A DNA stretch of 64,000 bases from Prochlorococcus sp. AG-402-P18. GTDB lineage: Bacteria > Cyanobacteriota > Cyanobacteriia > PCC-6307 > Cyanobiaceae. Below, piece after piece: positions 43,499-52,702 of this stretch. The first letter of the stretch is position 1. Every line of letters starts with the position of its first letter. The notes beneath the pieces were generated by a model. It was not told where the DNA came from. It saw nothing but the letters and a program-made list of their open reading frames with translations, and searched no databases. Where the stretch lies: positions 1 through 64,000 of the forward strand of contig QCJC01000007.1 in NCBI GenBank assembly GCA_003216275.1, read 5' to 3'. The position numbers and the translations under genes were made by a program.

Positions 43499-44305
43499 TG
43501 CCTAGTCTCAATTGAATACGTCAATAATAAGAAATTTCAATAAGAAGTCAATTCATCTTGAAAACAATTTCAAAAGGTATTTCCTTATTGAATTAAATAT
43601 AAAAATTAGTTTGCTTATAATAAGTGTTTTTATTAATGTTTATTCTAACTTCTCTTTTTACTTTCGAAAAAGTTAAGATTAGATATTGATTGTCTTGAGA
43701 ATCAAGCTAAATTCTTCTTTTTCTAAATTAGAACTATAGAAATATTTTCCTTATTATGCATTGAAGTCAATCCTCATTCAAGATGTGTATGAAATAGGCC
43801 AAATATATACCAAATCATTTGCATCAGCGTAAGAGAAGTTATATCTTCTTCATGCCTTAGTTTTATTAACAACCTCAGAGGACTTGCGCCATGGCATATG
43901 TATAGTACACTTGTATCATACATGAGTAACTTCTGATGGAAATTCTTTCTTTTCTTTTGATTATGCAAAGTGTTCTTTGCATTACTGCAAGTCTTTCTCT
44001 GTCAATGTCAAACTAATTAATTGATATTGTACTAAATTTTTGTGATTTTTCTTCCTTCAGGACTTTCTGATTGAGTTGTGCAAGAGCATTTCATTTAAAT
44101 CAATTACCATAAAGATTTCATGGCTTTTTGCTTTTTTGGCATTATTTTGATTTTGTGACTACAGCATTACTCTTGAAGACTTCATAAAGCAGTTTTGTAA
44201 ATTAATTAACTTCCAATTTAGGCTTTTACAATTTCTAAATAATCAATTATTAAATTTAAATTTGATTATTTACTTGCACTATAAACTATAATTAATTTCA
44301 ATTGA
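43499..44305. other. Long gene-poor stretch, 807 bases
   Basis: I see no convincing gene. The one notable item is the LexA-like site at 43904-43917. A 15-codon minus-strand frame (MPWRKSSEVVNKTKA) starts just below it. The 64-codon frame at 43774-43968 has unnatural composition, and its upstream part runs over the LexA-like site. Confidence 0.4.
43904..43917. promoter_or_regulatory. Possible degenerate LexA box
   Basis: AGTACACTTGTATC fits the cyanobacterial LexA consensus AGTAC-W-N-W-TGTACT except at the last two positions. It lies seven bases above a minus-strand ATG (43897) that opens only a 15-codon frame. It may control a short transcript or be a relic. Confidence 0.35.
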
Positions 44306-44836
44306 TTACTCAATGATGCAATTGAGTTCAGCTAAAGCTGTTGTCGGTAGAAAAAGTAATCTATTTAATAGATAATTGTCAGTTTTTCTGATATAAGCTG
44401 TACCTACGAGCTTACTTTTACCATTCTTTTGTAATTTTAAGCCTTGACTTTCTATGTTGTTTGTTTGAACTTTGCCTGTGTTCAATATAGTTTTGACAAA
44501 TAAACTGGGAAATTTAATTATAGATAATATTTCCAAAGTAAATGACGCTTCGAAATTTAATGATATTTCACCAGATACTTTATTGATCGTTCCTTCAAGT
44601 TTGTCCATACAAATATTAATCTTGATTCCAGGTGGTAATGGAAGATGCATGAATTTTGTTGTTTTCCAGCTTAGAGAAGGTATTTGAAATGTTTTTGGTG
44701 AGAATCTTACATACTCTTTGCCGACTTGAATTGACTTTACTAATAGTGCCTCTCCACCTCCACCAGTTGCGTTATATATAAAATTTGGATATGAACCAAT
44801 TGCTAAGCGACACTCTTTTGTACTTTTTAGATGCAT
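44306..44836 (-). CDS. Conserved hypothetical protein, 176 residues
   Basis: This beta-rich soluble protein has no signal peptide or membrane helix. Visible features are a glycine cluster (NATGGGGEALL) at about residues 23-33. A long amphipathic strand region follows (KINICMDKLEGTINKVSGEI). The pattern recalls cyanobacterial hypothetical proteins near lipid or pigment genes, but I have no firm assignment. It is isolated on the minus strand with a large gap downstream. Confidence 0.55.
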   Translation of the reverse strand: MHLKSTKECRLAIGSYPNFIYNATGGGGEALLVKSIQVGKEYVRFSPKTFQIPSLSWKTTKFMHLPLPPGIKINICMDKLEGTINKVSGEISLNFEASFTLEILSIIKFPSLFVKTILNTGKVQTNNIESQGLKLQKNGKSKLVGTAYIRKTDNYLLNRLLFLPTTALAELNCIIE

Positions 44837-45009
44837 ATAAGGACATTAAGGGAATAAATGCATTTTAGAAAATTGTATAATTTTTCTTAAAGATTTCTAT
44901 TTTAAACACCATCAAATCTTATTTCTTTTGGAAAATGTGCTTAGAATCACAGACGGAGATTAATCTGATCGCTATTATTTATATATAGTTTACTTACGGA
45001 GGTGATCCA

Positions 45010-45111
45010 TTGTCGCATCTACCAATCGGTCAAGAGTCAATGGAAACAAGAAATCTTTGCTACTCAGTGACTCCTGCCTTGAAAGGTTTTACTATTAATA
45101 GATTTATATAG
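45010..45111 (+). CDS. Tiny protein with perfect ribosome-binding site, 33 residues
   Basis: GGAGGTGATC at 45000-45009, a full complement to the 16S rRNA 3' end, precedes a TTG at ideal distance. The frame reads MSHLPIGQESMETRNLCYSV and 13 more residues. A strong intrinsic terminator follows 25 bases after the stop (45136-45162), so this looks like a complete one-gene transcript. The function is unknown. The alternative is a non-coding RNA that mimics a Shine-Dalgarno site. Confidence 0.5.
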   Translation: MSHLPIGQESMETRNLCYSVTPALKGFTINRFI

Positions 45112-45135
45112 GTAATTGCATCTATATTTACATTA

Positions 45136-45162
45136 ACCAGCTACAAAGTAGCTGGTTTTTTT
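45136..45162 (+). terminator. Intrinsic terminator
   Basis: A perfect nine-base stem (ACCAGCTAC / GTAGCTGGT) with an AAA loop is followed by seven T residues. It ends the short transcript that begins before 45000. Confidence 0.9.
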
Positions 45163-45300
45163 ATGACTTTCTATTCTCAGTCTTAATTAGAATTTTTGTT
45201 TAATACCTTTCTTTTAACCTCCTAACCATTTTTAGATTAGCCTCTTGATATAAATATTAAAAATGGTAATCTGATATTATAAAATTTAGTTTTTATCTCT

Positions 45301-45459
45301 ATGTCTAATGATGAAAAAATTGCTGTAGCCGAACAAAGAATTATTGAGTTAAGGACTTTGATTAAGCATTGGAAGACAAGTAATATTGCATCTAGAAAAT
45401 CTACTGCTGATCTCGTAGAGGTGCTCCTTGCAGATAGGCTTGATAGTAAAGTTGCATAA
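45301..45459 (+). CDS. Small conserved hypothetical protein, 52 residues
   Basis: This helical, charged small protein reads MSNDEKIAVAEQRIIELRTL, then LIKHWKTSN and VEVLLADRLDSKVA. It has a clear ATG and balanced composition. It is below the usual length limits of ORF lists. No domain is recognised. It stands alone, about 140 bases after the terminator at 45162. Confidence 0.55.
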   Translation: MSNDEKIAVAEQRIIELRTLIKHWKTSNIASRKSTADLVEVLLADRLDSKVA

Positions 45460-45623
45460 TTGTTATATTTAATTAAAATGTATATCTGAATACTGAAAGT
45501 AGCTAATTAAGCTTGAATTCAATTTTATATATTTGATTTTTTACATTACACATCATAATTATACTAAGTAGACCTTGATAATCATTTATATTATAATATT
45601 AGGTGTTATGTAAAAAAGTTCTT

Positions 45624-46157
45624 ATGAAAGAGAGATTACAGCTAAACATTAAGGAATCTATATGGTATGGTTTAAGGAAAATCACAAATAACTTTAGTAA
45701 TTTAAGTGTGAAGACCGTAGAAAATGGATATATAAAGTGTTTATGGGATATTAGTCGTCTAGATCAATTTAAAATTAAATTGACTAAAAGTTGCTTTTAC
45801 GCTATTAGATTATTTGACATAACTAATAATAGAAATATTAATAATGTAACTTGCATTATGAAGGAAATTCAAGTTAGCAAATTTCAATCATCTATTTCAT
45901 TTCCTATTCCAATTAATAAAGGTGTGTATTACTTTGAGTTTGGCTATCGGAAGCTTAATGGTGAATGGAGAAGATTAGCTTCTAGGAATTTAAACTTAGG
46001 TTATAGGATAAAAAAAGTTATTCATCGATTTGATAAGGATACTTGGTTTATGACAAAAAATAGTAAGAATAATATTAGCTACAGTCCTCATGAAGATGCT
46101 TATCAACTCTCCCTTCCTACTAGAATAGGGTCTTCTGAAAAATTATTCCATGAATAG
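45624..46157 (+). CDS. DUF4912 domain protein
   Basis: The middle of the protein (YAIRLFDITNNRNINN ... KGVYYFEFGYRKLNGEW ... RLASRNLNLG) matches the DUF4912 pattern. In other bacteria this domain recurs next to a DNA-binding region. Here one domain is flanked by a basic N-terminus and a polar tail. I chose the ATG at 45624 (MKERLQLNIKES); a GTG at 45603 would add seven residues. The function is unknown. The next gene starts 51 bases later on the same strand. Confidence 0.6.
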   Translation: MKERLQLNIKESIWYGLRKITNNFSNLSVKTVENGYIKCLWDISRLDQFKIKLTKSCFYAIRLFDITNNRNINNVTCIMKEIQVSKFQSSISFPIPINKGVYYFEFGYRKLNGEWRRLASRNLNLGYRIKKVIHRFDKDTWFMTKNSKNNISYSPHEDAYQLSLPTRIGSSEKLFHE

Positions 46158-46208
46158 AATATCTTATTTCCCTTGCTATTAAACTATTTTTATTGACTTT
46201 TTAAAAAT

Positions 46209-46622
46209 ATGCAGAAGAATTTAGAAATTATCAGGACTTTAGAACTTGAAAATTTTACCAAAATTGATATTGAGGAAATTTTAAATTATTTAGAAACTCT
46301 AGAGTATCAACTTGAGAATACTTGTTATATAGGAAGTATTTTGTCTAGCAATGAAAGATTAGCTAAATATTTTTTTTTAAGAGATCACTTAAGGTTTAAT
46401 ATTGATTCTTTAGATGAATTTTCTCATGTCAAAGAAATTCTAGATCAATGTATTGATTGGAGTGAATTCTGGAGATTATTAGTAATTAAAAAGGGTTTTT
46501 GTTGTATTAAGTTGTCACGTCAGTTAACTAAGAGGCGATGTTATGTATTTCTTGCCGGTTCTAATATTCTGTCTGGTCCTTGTGCTGATATATCATATTC
46601 AATTCATGATGACGACGATTAA
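46209..46622 (+). CDS. Hypothetical protein, 137 residues
   Basis: This soluble helical protein ends in a run of acidic residues (SIHDDDD). The N-terminal half is strongly alpha-helical (LEIIRTLELENFTKIDIEEI). The second half contains three cysteines and a basic patch (KLSRQLTKRRC). There is no recognised family. It follows the DUF4912 gene and probably shares its transcript. Confidence 0.5.
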   Translation: MQKNLEIIRTLELENFTKIDIEEILNYLETLEYQLENTCYIGSILSSNERLAKYFFLRDHLRFNIDSLDEFSHVKEILDQCIDWSEFWRLLVIKKGFCCIKLSRQLTKRRCYVFLAGSNILSGPCADISYSIHDDDD

Positions 46623-46742
46623 TCACATTCATGTTTGTTTTTTCTGAATGTTGTTAGTAACAGAATTCTTTTGTATCAATTAAATGAACTTATGATAAAT
46701 TAAATTTTTTGGTTTACTCTTAGCTAAAGTATATTTTTTATC

Positions 46743-47408
46743 TTGTCAACTTATTTAATCACTGGAGCCAATAGAGGTATTGGTTTGGAACTAGTTCGCC
46801 AATTAAAAGATAGGGAAGAAGACGTTATAGCTACCTGTAGATCCTCATCTGCCGAATTGGACTCCCTCTCTGTTCGAGTTGAGACAGGTATTGACATTAC
46901 TTCAGGAGACTCAGTTATAGAGCTTAGAAAAAAATTAACAGGTATTACAATTGATGTTTTAATTCAAAATGCAGGAATAGCAGAATTTAATTCTCTCACG
47001 AACTTGGATCCGCAAAGTATTGTTAATCAATTTGAAGTTAATGCTTTAAGTCCGCTTTGTTTTGTTCAAGAAATGCTTGGACATCTTAATAAGCCTTCAA
47101 AGATAGCTTTAATAACTAGCCGTATGGGTTCAATAGAGGACAATACTTCTGGGGGCTCATATGGATACAGAATGTCAAAAGTAGCTTTATGTATGGCTGG
47201 TAAATCTTTATCAGTAGACTTGAAGGCAAATCAAATTGCAGTAGCAATTTTACATCCTGGATTAGTAAGTACTCGAATGACTGGTTTTACTTCAAATGGA
47301 ATTCAACCAGAAGAATCAGTCAAAGGTCTGATTCAAAGAATTGATGAACTTACGCTCCAAAATACTGGTACTTTTTGGCATTCAAATGGAGAAATATTAC
47401 CTTGGTAA
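46743..47408 (+). CDS. Short-chain dehydrogenase/reductase
   Basis: This 221-residue classical SDR starts at TTG. The coenzyme motif TGANRGIG spans residues 7-14. NAG is near residue 79, the catalytic serine is in ITSRMGS, and YGYRMSK gives the Y-x-x-x-K pair. The sequence is close to the CsgA-like/carbonyl-reductase group. The substrate is unknown. It is convergent with the small HhH gene. Confidence 0.85.
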   Translation: MSTYLITGANRGIGLELVRQLKDREEDVIATCRSSSAELDSLSVRVETGIDITSGDSVIELRKKLTGITIDVLIQNAGIAEFNSLTNLDPQSIVNQFEVNALSPLCFVQEMLGHLNKPSKIALITSRMGSIEDNTSGGSYGYRMSKVALCMAGKSLSVDLKANQIAVAILHPGLVSTRMTGFTSNGIQPEESVKGLIQRIDELTLQNTGTFWHSNGEILPW

Positions 47409-47479
47409 CCATTCCCATTATTCATTTCATATTTTTGGAATATTGTAGTTGATTACATAGTAAAGAATTGACAGTTTAT

Positions 47480-47749
47480 TTATATTCTTCCTAAGGTCTT
47501 TCTAAGCTTTTTTACAAAGCCAATACCTACACCAGGTATGGTTAAAAGTTCTTCATCAGATGCAGCGATAATTGATTCTGGAGTCATATACCCAGCTTCG
47601 TAGAAGATATTGCAATTTTTTGTTCCTATTCCTGGAATAGATGTAAGATTTTCGCACCTATCTGATAACTTCTCTCCTTGCTTATTAAAAATTCTAAAAA
47701 TGTTTGTAATTTTCTTTTTTGTTTTTAATAAGATTTTTTCGATCAGCAT
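47480..47749 (-). CDS. Helix-hairpin-helix protein
   Basis: The C-terminal 55 residues hold two helix-hairpin-helix units (SIPGIGTKNCNIFYEAGY and TIPGVGIGFVKKLRKTLG). This is the fold used for sequence-independent DNA contact in RuvA, UvrC and the DUF4332 group. The N-terminal part is basic. The 89-residue product might be a stand-alone DNA-binding accessory protein. No partner gene is adjacent, except that an orphan ParA is divergent from it. Confidence 0.65.
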   Translation of the reverse strand: MLIEKILLKTKKKITNIFRIFNKQGEKLSDRCENLTSIPGIGTKNCNIFYEAGYMTPESIIAASDEELLTIPGVGIGFVKKLRKTLGRI

Positions 47750-48001
47750 TTCTTTACATTATTCATTACCTTAAATATGATGCAAAAAAAATATCTTGCA
47801 AGTTTTAATATTTTCTTTTGATGATGAATTTAGCAATAATTGCGAGGAAAAGTAATCAAATATACAAATTAATCTTATAATAATTTGGTTTTCTTATGTT
47901 TTAATATATCAATTATTAGTATTACTTGATTAATCTTCCTTTGGGTACTTGACTTTGTATTCAGATCCAGCAAATTATTTTTAGATATAAAGTTAAGTCC
48001 T
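47750..48001. other. Intergenic region between divergent HhH and ParA genes
   Basis: These 252 bases are without a recognised signal. Both promoters should lie here. Confidence 0.35.
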
Positions 48002-48673
48002 TTGTTTATAACTGTATGTGGCCAAAAGGGTGGAGTAGCTAAAACTTGTACCTCTATCCACTTAGCAAGTGTTTGGTTCTCTCAAGGGAAAAATGTTTGC
48101 GTAGTTGATGCAGATAGAAATCGATCCGCTTTAGCATATGGATCTAGAGGCAATCTTAAATTTAATATAGTTCCTGTAGAAGCAGCAGCGAAAGCAACAA
48201 GAGTCTCAGAAATTGTGATTACGGATGGTCAAGCAAGTACTGATGAAGAAGAGTTAAAACATTTAGCTGCTGGCTCAGATCTTGTCCTTTTACCTACAGC
48301 TCCCAAAGCAAGGTCAGTAGAATTAACTGTTGAATTAGCCTCTTTACTAAAGCAGTTAAATATTCCTCATGCTGTTTTGCTTGTCAAAGTAGATTTTCGC
48401 CAGAAACGAATTGCAATGGAAGCAAGAGAAGCTTTAGAGAAATTTGAGTTAAATGTTTTGGATGGCGATATTCCATTGTTGTCAGCGTTTGACAAAGCCG
48501 AAAATCAGGGAGCTTCCGTCATTGATGCAGTTGACGATAAAGGTCGCTCCGATCCCAGGCGAATGTCTGGTTGGTCGGCCTACTGTTCCATTGCTCAACA
48601 AATCCAATGCCTGATTTCGAAGCCCTTGTTCGACATCAACAAGCCAGTCGAAAACCTACCAATGAGCGCTTAA
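48002..48673 (+). CDS. Orphan ParA/MinD-type ATPase
   Basis: This 223-residue P-loop ATPase starts at TTG. The deviant Walker A CGQKGGVAKT (6-15), with the signature lysine, is followed by VVDADRNRSAL as switch I. Walker B-like DLVLLPTAP is at about 94-102. Family members use ATP-driven dimer switching to move plasmids, chromosomes or protein clusters on DNA or membranes. No parB follows. Instead a one-helix membrane protein gene overlaps its 3' end, which could be its anchor or partner. Confidence 0.85.
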   Translation: MFITVCGQKGGVAKTCTSIHLASVWFSQGKNVCVVDADRNRSALAYGSRGNLKFNIVPVEAAAKATRVSEIVITDGQASTDEEELKHLAAGSDLVLLPTAPKARSVELTVELASLLKQLNIPHAVLLVKVDFRQKRIAMEAREALEKFELNVLDGDIPLLSAFDKAENQGASVIDAVDDKGRSDPRRMSGWSAYCSIAQQIQCLISKPLFDINKPVENLPMSA

Positions 48674-48852
48674 AAGTAGTTGATAAACTACCTATTGCGT
48701 ATAAGAGTCCTACTCCTCCTACTACTGATGGGAAAAACTTAAGTACATTACTCTTTGGTTTTGTCGGAGGATTAACTGGCTCGATTGTTGGTACAGCTCT
48801 TATTTTTTATCTTTCAGCAAAAGAATTTATTGATTTGAAACTCCTCTTTTAA
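48607..48852 (+). CDS. Single-pass membrane protein overlapping parA-like gene
   Basis: The most likely start is the ATG at 48607 (MPDFEALVRHQQASRKPTNE), giving 81 residues. The frame is open to 48571. There is one membrane helix at about 49-71 (STLLFGFVGGLTGSIVGTALI). The gene overlaps the ParA-like gene by 67 bases in another frame, so translation is coupled. The basic N-terminal 45 residues could face the ATPase. The partnership is inference. Confidence 0.55.
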   Translation: MPDFEALVRHQQASRKPTNERLKVVDKLPIAYKSPTPPTTDGKNLSTLLFGFVGGLTGSIVGTALIFYLSAKEFIDLKLLF

Positions 48853-48892
48853 ACTTGAATAATTATTTTATCTTAGGATACAAGTATTTCAT

Positions 48893-50728
48893 TTATATCT
48901 TAGATTCATTTCTTCTTTTTGCGACATCTACCATATCTGAAAAACTGTTCGATTTTTCTAGTAATTGTTGATAATTGCCATATGCATTGATTTTTCCGTT
49001 CTTAAATTCATATATACAATCTGATCTCTCAATAGTTGATAATCGATGAGCGATGGTTATAATCGTGCAACGTCTACCTATTATTTCAATTGCATCCATA
49101 ACATCTGCTTCTGTTTTGTTATCCAAAGCACTAGTTGCTTCATCTAAAACTAATAATTTTGATTTTCTATAAAATGCTCTAGCTAGAGCTAATCTTTGTC
49201 TTTGGCCGCCAGATAATCTAATTCCATTGTCACCTATTGGTGTATATAAACCTATTGGCATTTCTATTACTAAGTCTGCAAGTTGTGCAGCTTTAAGTGC
49301 ATCCCAAACTCTTTCATGATCAATGATTTTTTGATCTAATCCGTATGCAATATTTTCAATAATGTTGCTATTCAGCAAAGCAATTGATTGTGGAACATAA
49401 GAACAACAATCTTGCCATGCAGGTACCTCAGAATTGGTAACTTCAATTCCATCAATTAAGAGATTACCCTTAGTAGGTCTAAGAAGACATAATAATTGAT
49501 TAGCAGTAGTGGTTTTACCACTTCCAGTTTCTCCAACAAATGCAATTCTTGATCCAACAGGAATTGTAAGATTTATGTTTTCTAGAGTATAGTCTTCACT
49601 ATTAGGATACTTATAACTAAGTTTCTCTAATTGAATATTGTTTCTAGGCAGGATACCTTCTTTTGAAGGTACTCCTTTTGATCTTGTTGTTAGTCTATGA
49701 GTTGGTAATTCGATTATTTTTAAAATTTCTTCTAAATCTGGTATTGACGCTCGCATTGAAGTAAGAGCTTTAAATGAATCTTGCAATGGAGGTGTTAATT
49801 TAAGTGCTGCGACTGCAATTGTTGCTAAAAATGGCACAATTTCAATTAATGTCGACTCTTGCTGACCGGTTAGATATGGAAAAAGACCAATTGAAAAAAT
49901 TAAAGTAATCCCAAAGGGTTCTATAAGTGAACGTGGAAATTCAGGTAAGACTTCTGCTTTCCAAATAAAGGGGAAGGAATTTTTACCAGCTAATTTATAT
50001 TTTTTTTCAAAATATTGTTCCGAGCTAGTGAGATGTACATCAATGATTGTTCTCATTGACTCGGTAAGAATATTATTTGTCTCTTTCTCTAACCTTATTC
50101 TTTGACGTGAAGAATACCTTATAAATGGTGTTACAAATAATGATATGAATATATAAAAAATTAAAAGACTGATAATTAAATATAGGGCTATTGATTTTGC
50201 TATAAGAAGAACAGCAATACATATAAAAGTTATGACACATAATCCACTGGCAATTTGAAGTATTGGTCTAACTAAAAATTCTGAAACTCTAGAAATATTA
50301 ATTAGTATCTTAGATGATAAATCAGATTGTTTTTTGTTTAGGAAGAATTCATATGGTTGATAGAGTAGCTTTTTCTGTGCAAGTTCTGATAAATCACGCC
50401 ATATTGCTACTCTCAGCCTTTCTTGTGCGGCTTTTAGGAATAATTTTGAAAAAGAGGCTAGCCAATTCATTGATATGTAGATTATTACTAAACTGAGAAC
50501 TTTTGTTTTTGGGTCTTCAGGTATTAATTCTTGAAATGGTAAGGGAGGCTGATTTGGTTGACCAATAAATACAGTGAATAATCTTGATACAATCCCTACT
50601 ACAATTACATCAACTAAACCTGTTAAAGCAGCTACGGGGATTAATTTTACTAGCGACCTTCTTCTTTTTACTGGGAGTGCCTTAAGTAGACGCACCAATA
50701 GGTGATATGTCTTGCTGTTGCGAATCAT
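48893..50728 (-). CDS. ABC exporter, membrane and ATPase domains fused (MsbA-like)
   Basis: This 611-residue type IV ABC exporter half has six membrane helices (about 25-320) and a C-terminal ATPase. Walker A is GETGSGKTTT near 400, the signature is LSGGQRQRLALARA near 505, and Walker B is LLVLDEATSALD. It is closest in layout to exporters of lipid-linked glycans and lipid A. It lies at the edge of a cluster of glycosyltransferases, so export of a lipid or glycan intermediate is a fair inference. It works as a dimer in the plasma membrane. Confidence 0.85.
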   Translation of the reverse strand: MIRNSKTYHLLVRLLKALPVKRRRSLVKLIPVAALTGLVDVIVVGIVSRLFTVFIGQPNQPPLPFQELIPEDPKTKVLSLVIIYISMNWLASFSKLFLKAAQERLRVAIWRDLSELAQKKLLYQPYEFFLNKKQSDLSSKILINISRVSEFLVRPILQIASGLCVITFICIAVLLIAKSIALYLIISLLIFYIFISLFVTPFIRYSSRQRIRLEKETNNILTESMRTIIDVHLTSSEQYFEKKYKLAGKNSFPFIWKAEVLPEFPRSLIEPFGITLIFSIGLFPYLTGQQESTLIEIVPFLATIAVAALKLTPPLQDSFKALTSMRASIPDLEEILKIIELPTHRLTTRSKGVPSKEGILPRNNIQLEKLSYKYPNSEDYTLENINLTIPVGSRIAFVGETGSGKTTTANQLLCLLRPTKGNLLIDGIEVTNSEVPAWQDCCSYVPQSIALLNSNIIENIAYGLDQKIIDHERVWDALKAAQLADLVIEMPIGLYTPIGDNGIRLSGGQRQRLALARAFYRKSKLLVLDEATSALDNKTEADVMDAIEIIGRRCTIITIAHRLSTIERSDCIYEFKNGKINAYGNYQQLLEKSNSFSDMVDVAKRRNESKI

Positions 50729-50870
50729 TTTATGAAATTACTTACTTTTGAGGTATTATTTGCGTTTAATCAGCCAGTTCTTGGGGTGTTTGGTTATGCG
50801 TTTTTTTGTTTATAAGAAATAATTGTGGAGAAGTTTAATCTCTAATAAGTATTTTGTTGAGATTATTTAA

Positions 50871-51380
50871 TTATGTTTTAGTCGCTATCAAATATCCGAA
50901 AAAAATTAATATGAGTACTGGCATTAAGTAAATAATGATCATAAAACCAGACAAAAATACAAATAGAATCAATAAGAATATAATTCCTATTAATATAATT
51001 TGTAGAAATCGTTTGATACGATTTATCCAGAAAATACCTTTGATTTTTTCTAGATTTATTTGTAGTTCTCTTCTTCTATCATATAATTCTTTCAATTTAT
51101 TTTTGTGCCAATCTATTGACTCATCTATTTTTGATCTGTAGATATTTTTCCCTAAGCTCTCTATGAAATTATTGGATTTTGAAAACGTTGATCTCAATTT
51201 TACAATTTGTGCTTCAATCAGTGCTGAACTATTTTCTGATATTTTTTGGTCTATACCGATGATTTCAATATTGATTTGACTTGCTAAGTCAGAATTCTCA
51301 TTTGAATTATATTTTATAATCCCATAATTTTTATTTTGTTTGTATTTAAAAAATCTATAAAAAAAGTTTGCTCTCAACAT
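50871..51380 (-). CDS. Coiled-coil membrane hypothetical protein
   Basis: The 169-residue product has a long charged helical region (about 30-115, with KNKLKELYDRRRELQINLEK-like content). Two adjacent hydrophobic helices follow near the C-terminus (about 120-165, LQIILIGIIFLLILFVFLSG). This suggests a cytosolic coiled coil on a hairpin anchor. No family is recognised. It is upstream of the exporter gene on the same strand with a 142-base gap. Confidence 0.5.
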   Translation of the reverse strand: MLRANFFYRFFKYKQNKNYGIIKYNSNENSDLASQINIEIIGIDQKISENSSALIEAQIVKLRSTFSKSNNFIESLGKNIYRSKIDESIDWHKNKLKELYDRRRELQINLEKIKGIFWINRIKRFLQIILIGIIFLLILFVFLSGFMIIIYLMPVLILIFFGYLIATKT

Positions 51381-51428
51381 CTGACTTAGTATTATTTAAA
51401 ATAGATTTGCTATGCGAATATTATAACA

Positions 51429-52493
51429 ATGTCATCTATAGTTTTTAATGGCAGCTATATCACCTCAAAAAACACAGGGATAGGAGTTGTTTCTAGGGAT
51501 CTAGTTGAATCTTTAAATGCTCAGAATATCACTACACTTATTCCAGAAGATATAGGAGTGAAAGGTGATATTTACATTCCTAATAATCTTGCACCTGGTC
51601 AAGGTTCTATAAGTCATTTTAGGCGTTTGTACTGGCTTCAAAAAGTTGTTCCAAAAATCATGAATAATTTAAATGCGCAATATTTTCTATCTCCATTATT
51701 GGAAGCCCCACTATTTACTAATGTAAAATCTATTGTTTTAGCTCATGATTTGATACCACTAAGGTATCCCTCAATATCATTTTTAACTTTATATCATCTA
51801 ATTTATATACCTTTAGTTTTAAAACAATCAAAGCTAATTTTATGCAACTCTATCTCTACTGCTAATGACTTGCACTCTTTTTACAATGTTCCTAGAAATA
51901 AATTACTTCCAATTAAATTAGGTTTTAATAACAAAAAGTATTATCCATTAAATAAAAATAGAAAAAAATTCTTTCTTATTATAGGTAGACATAATCCTCA
52001 TAAGAATTTGGAAAGGGTTATTAGAGCATTTTCATTTGCAAAGATTAATGATTATAAACTTATTTTTGTAGGTTCCTATGACAAAAGATATACACCAAAA
52101 TTATTAGAAATAATTGACGACTTGAATATTAGACATTTATGTGAGTGGAAAGGTTGGATTAATGATGAGGAAAAATTACTACTACTAAATCAATGTCAGG
52201 CACTGATTATAGCGAGTCTTTGGGAAGGGTTTGGCCTTCCTGCTCTTGAAGCAATGGCTTGTGGAACGCCTGTAATAGCTTCGGAAAGAGGAGCACTTCC
52301 TGAAGTTATTGGAGATTATGGTTATTTGATAAATCCACTAGATATTCATTCAATAGCTTCTGCTATGAATGCAATTGTTAATGATAAAAAATGTTTTGAA
52401 AAGGCTCTTAATGAAGGTCCGAGACGGGCTGCCTCTTTTAATTGGGTTGATACTGCTAGGTTAATAGAGAAAATTATTCAAGAAATGGAATAA
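51429..52493 (+). CDS. Glycosyltransferase family 4
   Basis: This 354-residue GT-B enzyme has a nucleotide-sugar domain in its C-terminal half. FLIIGRHNPHKNLERVIRAF opens that domain, and the E-x7-E motif appears as EGFGLPALEAMACGTPVIAS near residue 267. The N-terminal half has NGSYITSKNTGIGVVSRDL, the acceptor side. GT4 enzymes retain the anomeric configuration and commonly build surface polysaccharides. It is part of the envelope cluster with the exporter, the GT-C enzyme and the dprE-like operon. Confidence 0.88.
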   Translation: MSSIVFNGSYITSKNTGIGVVSRDLVESLNAQNITTLIPEDIGVKGDIYIPNNLAPGQGSISHFRRLYWLQKVVPKIMNNLNAQYFLSPLLEAPLFTNVKSIVLAHDLIPLRYPSISFLTLYHLIYIPLVLKQSKLILCNSISTANDLHSFYNVPRNKLLPIKLGFNNKKYYPLNKNRKKFFLIIGRHNPHKNLERVIRAFSFAKINDYKLIFVGSYDKRYTPKLLEIIDDLNIRHLCEWKGWINDEEKLLLLNQCQALIIASLWEGFGLPALEAMACGTPVIASERGALPEVIGDYGYLINPLDIHSIASAMNAIVNDKKCFEKALNEGPRRAASFNWVDTARLIEKIIQEME

Positions 52494-52702
52494 AAATAAA
52501 TCTCTAGTTCTACCCTATTTGTTTATACTTGATGAATTAAATGGATTTGAATACTTGTTCATAATACTGATGACTTTAGATATTTCAATTTCCTACAAGA
52601 CAATCGTTAAATATAGTATTTGATTAAATAAATCCACTTTTAAGACTGCTTACTTCATAAACTAATAATGCTAAAATAATATATTCGACACTATTGCTAA
52701 GA

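Noticed and set aside
43774-43968. Minus-strand frame of 64 codons
   Set aside because: Its upstream part overlaps a LexA-like site, the composition is unnatural, and no ribosome-binding site supports it.
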